NCBI GenBank assembly: GCA_024734555.1
Contig: JANPWX010000443.1
Coordinates: forward strand, 792,873-856,872
Length of the DNA stretch: 64,000 nucleotides
Direction: 5' to 3'
From: Trochalopteron elliotii
Taxonomy: Eukaryota; Chordata; Aves; Passeriformes; Leiothrichidae
Part shown: one piece after another, positions 11,401 to 20,900 of the stretch
How positions within the stretch are numbered: position 1 is the stretch's first letter
How the letters are laid out: each line of letters opens with the position of its first letter
Program-made: the position numbers and the translations under genes
Notes under the pieces: model-generated
Database searches by the model: none
What the model saw: only the letters and a program-made list of their open reading frames with translations
What the model was told of the DNA's origin: nothing

Positions 11401-12898
11401 GAAGAGAAGAGAAGAGAAGAGAAGAGAAGAGAAGAGAAGAGAAGAGAAGAGAAGAGAAGAGAAGAGAAGAGAAGAGAAGAGAAGAGAAGAGAAGAGAAGA
11501 GAAGAGAAGAGAAGAGAAGAGAAGAGAAGAGAAGAGAAGAGAAGAGAAGAGAAGAGAAGAGAAGAGAAGAGAAGAGAAGAGAAGAGAATGTTATTGACAC
11601 TGCCAATAAACCTATGGAAAACTAATAGGTGCAGTTGGCTTTCTGATCCCAATGCTCCCACTTTTCAGGATGCAGAGGGTGCCTTGTTACCTGGGCCTGG
11701 GTAGACACGGTTGGACAGCAGGTTTGGCATGTTGGGGTGCTGTGGGACTGTGGGTCCCAGATGAGATGCTATGTGGATTTGTCTGGGGTCACCTGAGGCC
11801 ATCATTTCAGCTGAAGGTAGCAGATCTCTGAGAGGAAAAAAATCAGATATTCAGAGGATATTGTTGAGTTAAGAATCCCCAAAGGTCTTAGGGGACCTAA
11901 GGGACAGCACACAGAGAGTGATTAACTGCAGTGCTGGAACAGGAAAGCGGTGCCCCGTACCTGTCCACCAGCCGCGGCTCAAACTGGGTGGGGATCGCCT
12001 GCATCCTCTGCTGGCCCGGCCCCATCAGCTGCGGGTTTACTGCCATCAGCTGGTTCCTCATCAGCATCTCCTGCCGCTGCCGCAGCTCTGCAAAGCACAC
12101 GCAGTTCTGCTGTCAGCAGGGGAAGTTAGGAGGAGATTCTGGCTGCGGTATAACCTTACCAGAGAAAAATGTTTTGTTTTGTTTCCTCTAGTGGAAATCG
12201 CACCTTTTTTTTTTAATAGCAGCAACTGAAAACATGTTTTCACTGCCACCTGAGCTACTTCGTTTAAATAATGTAGATTTATTCAATCAAGCTGCAGTAA
12301 AAATAAATAGGATGTGCTCAGTCAAGTGTACCAAAGGACAAATTACAATGAATAATAATTTACGTAACACTACGAAACAGAAGATAGCCTTGGATGTTAA
12401 GTTCTCTGCTTGAGAGGGTTTTCATTTCTAATACAGTTTCATTTTGAGAAAAATCACACTAGGTGGAACCTGCATGGTCATGAGAAAGCAGCTCTAGGAA
12501 GAAAAAGCCCATAATGGTGAGCCAGAACATCATAATGTCCAGCTGCAACTTTCTGAGCTCTTGTGTGACATTTACTTGTCTTCCAGATGCTCAGCATCTC
12601 TTAACAAAACACTGAATTCCAAGAGCCCTCCGTGTTAATTTTTAATTACCTGAAGCAAAAATGTTTCTGCAGTTACTCCCAAGATAAATTTAAAATCCCT
12701 TTTAAAGACACCAAACCTGCTGCTGGCTGTTTCCTGCAGGCTGTAGATGCCAGCAGTGCTACGAGCATGTGTGCTGTGGGTTGCCTGCAGCTCACCTCCT
12801 GCTGCCATGCCCCCTGCCAGCCGGTACAGCTGCTTTTCCTCCAGGGTTCCCTGTTCCCCCAGCATGGACATCTTCCTCATGTGCTCCCGGGGAGTCAT
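5215..12898 (-). CDS. SAMD7: Sterile alpha motif domain-containing protein 7 (eight coding exons)
   Basis: Joined CDS on the minus strand: 12898-12796, 12087-11961, 11827-11691, 10409-10331, 7989-7310, 6654-6533, 6266-6156 and 5487-5215. It totals 1,632 nt in one frame, 543 residues plus TGA, and every intron is GT-AG. The N-terminal part carries the conserved segments MAVNPQLM, NMPNLLSNRVYPG, ESMEAVARRQELVQKQ and MEMSAIFQQKEMEKAHRKGL. A charged, probably disordered region follows (about residues 200-340), then a SAM domain (about 393-463; KWTVDDVHSFI, CSDYAQIFKDHAIDGETLPL, MGLKLGPALKI). In mammals SAMD7 is a rod photoreceptor protein that works with Polycomb repressive complex 1 to silence non-rod genes. 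The human protein is shorter (about 446 residues) and starts near MAVNP. The paralogue SAMD11 has a similar SAM domain, but the LRRC31-LRRC34-MYNN neighbourhood identifies SAMD7. Confidence 0.95.
6156..6266 (-). CDS. SAMD7: SAMD7 coding exon 7 (SAM domain core)
   Basis: A phase 0-0 exon of 111 nt with acceptor tttcatcag and donor gtatga. It encodes 37 residues, IFKDHAIDGETLPLL through GLKLGPALKIRSQ. The GLKLGPALKI helix is the end-helix face used by Polycomb-type SAM domains for polymerisation and PHC-like contacts. Confidence 0.97.
6533..6654 (-). CDS. SAMD7: SAMD7 coding exon 6 (start of SAM domain)
   Basis: Acceptor ctctaag, donor gtgatt; entry in phase 1, exit in phase 0. It encodes an acidic linker and then IRKWTVDDVHSFIVSLPGC and SDYAQ, the first SAM helices. 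Confidence 0.96.
7310..7989 (-). CDS. SAMD7: SAMD7 coding exon 5 (large central exon)
   Basis: A 680-nt exon between acceptor gtctcttag and donor gtttgt. It starts with MEMEMSAIFQQKEMEKAH and GLLGLEAPFLYHGMP, conserved in SAMD7, then RLPEGH and LYVHRTSLDEIHGN. Next comes a region rich in K, E, S, T and N of the kind seen in disordered linkers. The ATG at the left of the open frame (8007-8009) lies in intron sequence and is not a start. Confidence 0.95.
7990..10330 (-). other. SAMD7 intron 4
   Basis: An intron of about 2.3 kb. Nothing beyond short, motif-free open frames was seen on either strand. Confidence 0.6.
10331..10409 (-). CDS. SAMD7: SAMD7 coding exon 4 (small exon, 79 nt)
   Basis: This exon is too short to stand out as an open frame. 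It was found because exons 3 and 5 are out of phase without it. Acceptor tttaag follows a long pyrimidine tract; the donor is gtaatc. It reads (G)YSFLPPESMEAVARRQELV then QKQNIA(R), matching the human segment around ILPPESIKAVARR. It joins exon 3 (phase 1) and exon 5 (phase 2) exactly. Confidence 0.93.
11394..11588. repeat. (GAAGA)n pentanucleotide microsatellite
   Basis: About 39 near-perfect copies over roughly 195 bases in SAMD7 intron 3. All purines are on the plus strand, so the SAMD7 transcript carries (TCTTC)n. It is open in several frames on both strands, giving meaningless REEKR- or LLFSS-type open frames. Confidence 0.98.
11691..11827 (-). CDS. SAMD7: SAMD7 coding exon 3
   Basis: Acceptor ctctcag, donor gtaaca. 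It encodes (R)DLLPSAEMMASGDPRQIHI and later PNMPNLLSNRVYPGP, strongly matching the SAMD7 N-terminal block. A pentanucleotide tract begins about 100 bases inside the following intron. Confidence 0.95.
11961..12087 (-). CDS. SAMD7: SAMD7 coding exon 2
   Basis: Acceptor tttgcag, donor gtacgg. It encodes (E)LRQRQEMLMRNQLMAVNPQ, then MGPGQQRMQAIPTQFEPRL and VD(R). Human SAMD7 begins at the MAVNP equivalent, so the internal methionines here are alternative starts. Confidence 0.94.
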
Positions 12899-12899
12899 G
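12796..12899 (-). CDS. SAMD7: SAMD7 coding exon 1 (start codon at 12898)
   Basis: A ctccctgcag acceptor lies one base before the ATG, so at least one untranslated exon must lie upstream. The exon encodes MTPREHMRKMSMLGEQ, EEKQLYRLAGGMAAG and half a codon, then donor gtgagc. The reading frame runs without a break into exon 2. The product is an N-terminal extension relative to the usual human start. The position of the untranslated first exon is not visible. Confidence 0.85.
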
Positions 12900-14680
12900 C
12901 TGCAGGGAGACAGCAACAGCTCTGCTGAGGTAAAGGACTGAGGCAGCAGCACCAAAGAGAGGAATAAGGCATTTAACAACGAGAAATAGAGAGGGTTATT
13001 TCCCCAGGTTGTTTCCCTGCTTGCCAGGCACAGCTGGACCTTTCCGTGGGTTGTAGCACTTTCCACGTAGAAATTTCCAGTTTTCAGGACAATGCAAATA
13101 TTGCCCTTGCTTACACTGAGTTGTTCAGGGTCTTAGATCCTACAACACAAGGAAAACCAGGATGCTGAAAAATAACACCTGCTCAAAAGGGGGTAATTAA
13201 GCCCAAGCCTTTGCCTTCAGCCCTTGGTGTGTCTGAGAGCAGCGATGCAGTGATGTGCTCATACTTAGGAAGGCAGGTGTCTTTGGTTTGATTTGAGAAT
13301 TCTAATAGTTTGAAGCCCTGTCTACTGGAAGCTAAGTGAAGTAGATGGAAAGAAATGGTAGAAATTATCTGTTCCAAATGACATCAGCCCCTTAAGGCTG
13401 CTGAATTGAAGTAAAAAAGGTAAAAGAACATGTTTTGTAGTGATGAAAACAGTGATAAAACCAGTAAGACTCAGATTAATTATAAATTAATAATATTAAT
13501 TATTGATATATACATAATTAATAATTGTAAAGGAATCTAGTCCTGTAACCCAGAGCCTGGATGTTAAAAAGCTATTCTGTGTGGAATGCTTTGAGTTGAG
13601 GAGTTGACAGAAGGATCAGGCTGGCTCTGAAGGCAGCAGCAGGAGCATTTGTACATTCATCTCACACTAGACTTGGACAACAAATGATTAGACTTTAATT
13701 TTTTTTAAAGTAAGGAGTTGAATTTCCATCCCCATTTAGCTCTGATGAAATGGATTTTTTCTGTCTTCTGAAAGAAGAAAAATGTAATGCTGAAGTGTTC
13801 TTATCCTGCAGATAGAGAGTTACAGCTCCAGGAGTTCAACCAGCATTTGATAGATGTACCAGTGAGGGACATGCAAAGACAGGAGCACTGTTTCTTATCC
13901 AAAAATGAGATGAAAGCAAAGTCCCATGTTTCATTACCCAAGCCATTTATAAATTAAATTTATCATTATAACTTCTTTTATTGCCTTTGGCCTATTGATG
14001 AGTTTAAAATGATTTAAGTGATAGATATCAATCTAATTCACGTGCCCAAGGAATTTACCATGTGGAAGAGATACTTGGTCTCAAAATGAGTTTACCAAAA
14101 GGTAAACAAGTGAGTCATTTCAGCCATTTACACTGAAAGTAGAGGCTGAACTTAGACCATACCACTGGTGTTTCCTCAAAATAAAAAGTGCTTTACATTT
14201 GTAAGTGTAGATGTTGGATTCTGTGTTGGCCAAGAGTCAGATCCTCCTGGAGCCTTTGTTCTCCACATTTGTATCTGAGCATGTGCTGCTGGACACGTTT
14301 CCATTTGCCCTTTTTTTTTAGGATACTTTAGACTTAAAGCGATTTAGGACGCTGGTGCCTCATGAAGAGCATTTGAGCTCCCAAAGTGCTTCTGAGCTGC
14401 TAAAGCATTTTAAAGCTCAGTACTAAAGCGATTTAGTGCTGGACTAAACTTTTCAGCAGCTCAAAAAATAGGTGGTAACTGGGATGATGGTATTTGCCAT
14501 ACCATATTGTTCAGTGAGCCATTGTTTTCTTTCTTGGATTGAGACTCTGTGTTGAATACTCTGCAAAACAAACTGAAATGTTAAACTTGATGCTGCCCTT
14601 TTTACAGCCTGGCTTTTGGCCTTTGTCTGGTGCACCTGACTAGAGAAACCTGGTCTACCTGAACATGTCAGTGCTTAGTG
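12900..14680. other. Upstream of SAMD7, no gene recognised
   Basis: AT-rich sequence that probably contains the untranslated first exon and intron of SAMD7, but neither can be placed. An AT-only stretch near 13,478-13,530 is made of TTAATTA-type words. A 13-base word (taaagcgatttag) occurs twice, at 14,335 and 14,424. Confidence 0.5.
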
Positions 14681-14742
14681 CAGGGACATTGGACTAGAGA
14701 GCCTTAAAATTCCCTTCTATTCCAAACTGTGATTCTGTGATA
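14681..14742 (+). mobile_element. CR1 LINE 3' tail fragment
   Basis: Reads like the CR1 3' end: cattggactagagagcctta, then 'cccttctattccaaactgtg' and a terminal gattctgtga. It is a diverged 5'-truncated copy. Confidence 0.7.
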
Positions 14743-15114
14743 TGAGGGTGCAAAGAACCCATCAGAGGTTCAGATAGCCATAATGGAAAAAAGATCCAGG
14801 AGGTTTTAACCTTTTTATTCTAGTAAATCAGGGAAAAATAAAATTAATAGCAAGTTTTAATACTGACACGTTTTTGTCTCTCAGATGACTGACAAGTTAT
14901 TCCACTTTTGCATTTTAGGAACTGCTAGAATGTGTCAGTCTCCTGTTGAAATCAAAGTTGTGAATGTGCTTTTTTTTTTTTTCTGGAGAAATGTCCCTGT
15001 GTGGGAAAAAGACACACAAGTAAAAAACACTTTCTTCATCAGGCCTTCCTAGAACTTCTACCTTCCCCATAAAATCACACTGGTGACTGAAGTTATATGA
15101 TGCAACTTTAAGTT

Positions 15115-15210
15115 GTAGAATCATGGAAAACCTGGTGGGAAAAGAGCCATCTGCTCTGGCCCAAATCCCTCCTGTGGGATCCCATCTACTCTGCCTGTTC
15201 TGACAGACAT
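15115..15210 (-). mobile_element. Probable degenerate CR1 fragment
   Basis: The plus strand shows tagaatcatggaaaacctgg and 'tgggaaaagagccatctgct', resembling an inverted CR1 3' end (agaatcatagaatggtttgg...). The match is poor, so this could be chance. Confidence 0.35.
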
Positions 15211-17425
15211 CCATCCAAAAGCAAGAAGCAGTAAGTGGTTAGAAACCAGTAGCACCAGTAGCACTGTGGTGTTCTCTGTGTAGCCTGTGCAGTTCCCAAA
15301 GTAAGTCTGGATTTTGTGTTGGATGTGAAGGATGATACAGTGGCTGTTGACAGGCAGTCTCACACTCCCTCCTTTCAAAGATGAAGCAGAAACTGCATAA
15401 CTTTCTTTAAAACTTCTATTTAAATGTGAGGTTTTCTTTTCAATGTTGGCATTTTCTCAGAATGTAGGGTACTGATTACAGCAGCACCCACAGCAAAGTG
15501 ATCCATATTTACTGATAATTATTATCCACCAGATGACCAAGATTCACAGACCATTTCAGACGATGTGCATCAGATAAACAGTTTATGCTTGCAAAGGTAG
15601 ACAATGTGGTCTTTTGGTTTCACATGGAATAGATATAGTATTGAAAAAACTCATGGAATAATATGATTTAAAAGTTCTTTGGTATCTTCTTCCACTAAAG
15701 CTGTAGCTTACTGTTTCCACTGACCCAGTTTTGGAATCATCATAAGCCAAAAAGAAGGTTTGATTCCTTAATGAGGTTTTCACTGGAGTTGCTTCACAAA
15801 ATCATTCTGGTTTTTTTAATTGGTTTGCCAATCAATCCTATCTAACTTACCTTGAATTTCTTCTCAGATATGCAAAAATTACTCTGGTATTTGTGATATA
15901 AAGTTGAGATGTTATTTCCACCAGAATTCTAATCTCTTTTTGCAAGTTGAATGGAAAAATAGCCTTCAAACTTAATTTAAAGGACATGTTTTATATGTGT
16001 GTTATCTGTATTAGATTACTTCTTTATTTCCCTGAATTTTCTGTTAGTGAAGTATTGAAATGATCAGGAGGGATAAATAACTTAATAACCTAATATAAAG
16101 ATTTGTATGTAACTCTGTGTCAGGAGGAAGTACTGAACCTGACTAATCCATGTTATTCCATTTGGAAAAGCACCTTTTTCAGTTACTTAGCTGGGGTACT
16201 GACATGCAGGTCAAATTTAGGGTAGTTCAGGTTCATACTATTTTCATAACAACTCACATATTAGAAACCACACCAGCTGAGGAGCATCTGTCAGGGAGCA
16301 GGGAAAGTACACTTCTGATACATTTATTAGCTGGGATTTGAGAGCAGCTCAAAATCTGGCATCAGGGTTCATGTAAATTCATACACACCAGCTGTCCAGT
16401 GTTAGATTCATATATGGCTCTGCTCTGATCCTATTGCACAAATCCTGGCTGTACAGCACATTACAGGGATGAAGACAAGTTAATCTCTACCTTTAGAGTC
16501 TTACCCTTAGCAAACCCTCCTTGGCAGCAGGCAGAACCACTCACCCAGGACTAATTCTGTCTCAATTTATTAGATGAGAAGTGGCAAGACACGAACTTCA
16601 TGAACCAGAAGCATTTGCAAATCTGATCATGCAACAGTTTCAAAATGTCTATAGCAGTCTAGGTGTTGATGTTATCAATTGCATTGGCAAAATACAGTTT
16701 AGTCATATATAGTATAGACTTGTTGGAAGACTTGGTTTTTTTTTAGTTAAATTCATTGACATTTAATTTACAAATACTGCTTTTATTTACCTCAAACACA
16801 TGGAATTAGCATTCTTTAAAGTCAATGTTTAGTGAACTGCAGCAGTGTCTCCACAGACTGGGAGAAGCTGAGTATTGTTTAAAATGCTGAGGTGAATTTG
16901 TGTCAGCTAAATCAGTCAAACATGCAATGTGAACATGTATTCATGCTTATGAGTGAAACATATGAATGAAGACATACATAATCTCATTTGCATTTCCATT
17001 GGCTTCCCTTTTAGAAAAAGCTGATCTGATTGCTTAAGAAATCAAGTGCTGCTTTAAAAAATAGCTAAATATCCCAATATTATTAATAGCCTTAATGTTA
17101 TTAGTTGTAGGATCAAGGGTTCTTGCTCTGACTCTTTGCTGAGGGTCACAAAACTGGAGATTTTAGTTGTTCCAGAATCCACAGTCAGCAAAATAAATAA
17201 CTTTTGGAAAGGAAAAAAGCAATTATACTAGCATTATGTCATACAGGAGCATGAAATATGTTTTCTTAATTGGAGTAAGGTGCCATTGGAGAGGCTGTGG
17301 GGCTAAATTCTAATCCTAGATATGTGGGCACAGACTGCTCAGAGACTGAGATTAGAGTGTAATCCTAAAACTGGATTGAGAACGATACATTCCCTAAAGA
17401 AAGGAAAATAACTATATTTATACTG
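15211..17425. other. Intergenic sequence, no gene recognised
   Basis: AT-rich sequence between SAMD7 and LRRC31, with no repeat family or exon recognised by eye. Confidence 0.55.
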
Positions 17426-17960
17426 TGTGTGCCAGCCAGCAGAGTTTGTGTTGCACGCCTTCACAGCGCTGGGAGACACGGATCTGCCCGTTCTTGACCG
17501 GCTGCTCGGTAAAATTGTGAGCAACAAATCACTCTGTTCTTTAAACACGCTGTTTTCAGCAAGTAGTCAGGGCTTAGCGCTGGCAAACTCAATCCTTCAG
17601 GAACTAAACTGAGTCCATGACAAAAGCTCATCTTGTTCCCCTTGGAATGGCTGCGGCCAAGGGGAGGCTCATTCCTGGGTGCCACTACAGCAGCGCTCAG
17701 CCTGAGGCATGGGCTGAACCCAGAGGTGGAGATGCTTTGTGCTGAGGGCCTGCAAAGCCTACGGGGTGATACAGACAGACGGTGGAGGAAAAAGGAGCCG
17801 AATTGCCGCTGTTTGGTGTGGCTTTGGAGGCACAGAGATCCAGGACAGTCAGCAGCTGAGGTGGGAACTGCATCGGGCGCTTATCCCCTCTCTCTCAGCT
17901 CGGCGCTGTGACCACGGGGCTGGTCTCTGCACAGACACAGGGCTGACATTTATTTGTATA
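17426..17960. promoter_or_regulatory. CpG-enriched islet of unknown role
   Basis: About twenty CpGs occur in 535 bases within otherwise CpG-poor sequence, and local GC content is raised. Overlapping short open frames on both strands (17427-17612 plus, 17461-17685 minus, 17633-17911 plus) carry no motif I recognise. The islet lies between the divergent genes SAMD7 and LRRC31, about 4.5 kb upstream of the first SAMD7 coding exon. It could be a SAMD7 first exon or promoter, an enhancer, a non-coding RNA promoter or a decayed GC-rich insertion. Confidence 0.35.
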
Positions 17961-20900
17961 CGTGGCAGCACCCAAAGGTTCCTCTGGGATCACTCTCAGG
18001 GCTTTAACGACTCCTGTTAAAAAAACTAAGTACAATAGCTAAGCAAGAACTAATGAAAATAGTGGAGAAAATGTGTGTATGCACTCACAGAGCACTGTGC
18101 ACCCACCCTGGATCCTGGCAAACTGGCACAGGGAGGTGTTTACAAGGGATGGGTCTTGCTATTACATGAGTTATATACACAGAGATAAAAGCATGATGTC
18201 ATTTGTTTTCCTTTTGGATTTATGTAATAATTAGGAATGACACTTGAAACATTATCCTCTTTGCCTCAGAAGCCTAGAGATTGCAAAATATGGTGAAACC
18301 GGGATCATTTAAAAGGAAACTGAACTTTGTATATTTTACTTTTTGATAATTATTACTTTTAAAGCATTAAAAATAACTGTACTGCTTTTTAATTTTATTT
18401 TTGAATACTGGAAATGGAAACCGTGGGACAAAAAGCTTTCTGATCATTGGAGGGCCAGGCTGGTATTTCCAAATGAAATGCAGTTGAATTTTAGTGAGAT
18501 TTGTGTCTCACTTTTACAGAAAATGTCAGTGCAAATGACAACTCTCTCAGTGCCAAAAGTACCCAGGTGGTGGAAAGAGGAATGAGTTTTAGGTAGACTA
18601 TTTAAAACTATTTTAATTTAGCAATTCTTTAACTTAACTGGCTAACTAAGAGTTTGAATCTAGAATTTTTGTACTCGATCATTGGTACTTGCCCTTTGCA
18701 GTTAGGATATTAAATGCTGCAGCAGTATCCCTTGGATTTTCCAAAATCCTACATTTGATGAGTCTTCCACCACTAAGGTAAATCAAGATGATGTGGGTTT
18801 CCATCATTAATCATTTCAGGTCAGGTTTCTTTATTACAAAGCAAAATGCAGCACATACACATCTTAAGAAAATATTTGCAGGTATATTAGAATATATATG
18901 TTTTACAGATGTCAGATATTAAAGTTGCTATTATTATCCAAATTCATGCATGAACTCACAGGTTTTAATACAAACTTCTTTCCCTTGTGAGATTAGCACG
19001 TGAAATTGCTCACCTGACCCTGTGAACAGGCTCAGAAATCAGGATCTCAAACAGACTGAGTATCTTCAGCTCCAGTTTGAAGACCATGTGAGAATTACTT
19101 GCATTAGGATTGCCTCCCTCTCTTACCCTTCCATATTGTGCTGCACTGTGGAAGTTTGGAAACTCACATGTTCTCTAACTAAGGAACTGGAATTTTTCAC
19201 TCCAAAGACAATGTAATAGTCCCCAAGCCTTTCTCAGTCTACTGCTGATTCTACCCACATAGTCAGATAACAAAATGTAAGGAACCTTCATTACCTTATG
19301 ATATTTTAAAAATAATTATCCCACTGTGTACATTGGTGTTTCACAAAGCTGCCAGAGCTGGGGTTTGTTATGATGGTGACACACATACAGCCAAAAATTT
19401 CACTGTGTAAATCTAATGTAGGTACATCAGACTAAAGCAGCCAAATATATCTTGTGAGGATGGCCTTGATTAATTCTGATTGCGTGGTGATGTGGAAAAT
19501 CCACTGCACTAGGAAATAACTATAAAATATTGAGACTTTTCTGGTTTACTTTACAAGATAAATTGGCACAAAGATGAAGATAAATATTAAGATATTAACA
19601 AGATAATTTATTTAATTAATTAATTAAAACAATTAATTAAGATATTAACAACCACTTAGCTTTTAAGAATAGTTTGTTATGGGTAGAGAAGACAGGGAAA
19701 CATTTGTACATATATAACAAGAAATGCAATCTGAATCCAAAGTCTTCTAGAAAAATACTGAGTATGCAAGGACAAGCCTTCCCAAAGCAAAATCCTCTGT
19801 TTGTGAAACAGATCTTTAAATATTTCTACAGTTATCAAGTTATGTCATAAGAAATACGGTATTTGCACTTGAATATGCAGAATTATTTACCCATAAGAAT
19901 ACATGTAGCAGATTGCTGAGAAATCAGCATAGAGTTAATTACATCCTTTCCTTTTTCTACGTCATCCTGCCCATTCCTAACTTTACTCTGTGCACTCAAG
20001 TCCTGCTCTTAAGTAAAGTCACCACAAACAAGTTTGCTTTGATCTGCCCCATTTCTGCTGTGACATGAGTCTTTCCTACTTAATCTGAAAAAGCACACAC
20101 CTTTTGGTATTACTTAACAGGTGTTTCATCACCACTTACATTAAAAACCCAGCACTTTTTATTTCATGTATACTTACATCTATCGTGCAGACCTTAGTTT
20201 TGGGTACAACGAAGCCACCATGAACATCCAAGAGTGTGTCCCTTTCCTATGAGTCTTCCTTCCAGGCTGCCTCAGTAATGTGTTTGGCAGCTTTTAAAAC
20301 ACATCAAGATTAACATGTCAAAAACTGCCTTAACTAACGCTGACTTTACTTTAAATACAAACTGAACTTGTCTTGATTAGCTCTCATCCCTGCTCCTAAG
20401 CCCTCCCCACTCTGACATCACAAGCTCTTCTCCAATACCATCCCTTAGCCAGGCTGTAAAAACATAATTACACGAAGAGCACTACACTGAGCTGATAAAC
20501 CTATTTCACATTTAACCTGCTAAGCCGTTGTTAGCTTTTAAGATGCTTGATGCATTCACTTAAAATCTTCCTGTTCCAACAAGAAATACAAGACAAGGCT
20601 TGGAATTGCTTGGCTCTCCCCTGTTGTGTTTACCTATTTATACTGATTTTTAGAAAGGATGCACTTCTGGCTTGGCAAGGAGTTATCCCAGAAGTGTGAT
20701 ATCCCAGAGCTGTGTATCCGATGGGATTGGGGGGAGCTGGAAGGTGGAAATCCTGTTAAGCACATTGTGAGGCTAACACAGGGATCAGTTGGTTATACTG
20801 CTCAAGCCTGCAATTTACTCTTTAATACTCACTGGCCATGAGTTGGCTCTCAGAACCAATGCCTAGAAATGGCAAGTATGGAAATATCAGGGAGTGCTCA

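Noticed and set aside
11307..11661. Open frames made of REEKR or LLFSS repeats
   Set aside because: They are translations of the (GAAGA)n tract, which contains no stop in most frames.
5215..12898. Assignment of the SAM-domain gene to SAMD11
   Set aside because: The N-terminal blocks (MAVNP, NMPNLLSNRVYPG, MEMSAIFQQ) and the LRRC31/LRRC34/MYNN neighbours fit SAMD7; SAMD11 lies elsewhere, next to NOC2L.
12635..13066. A 143-codon minus-strand frame as a separate gene
   Set aside because: Only its middle part (12796-12898) is coding, as SAMD7 exon 1; the rest runs through intron on both sides.
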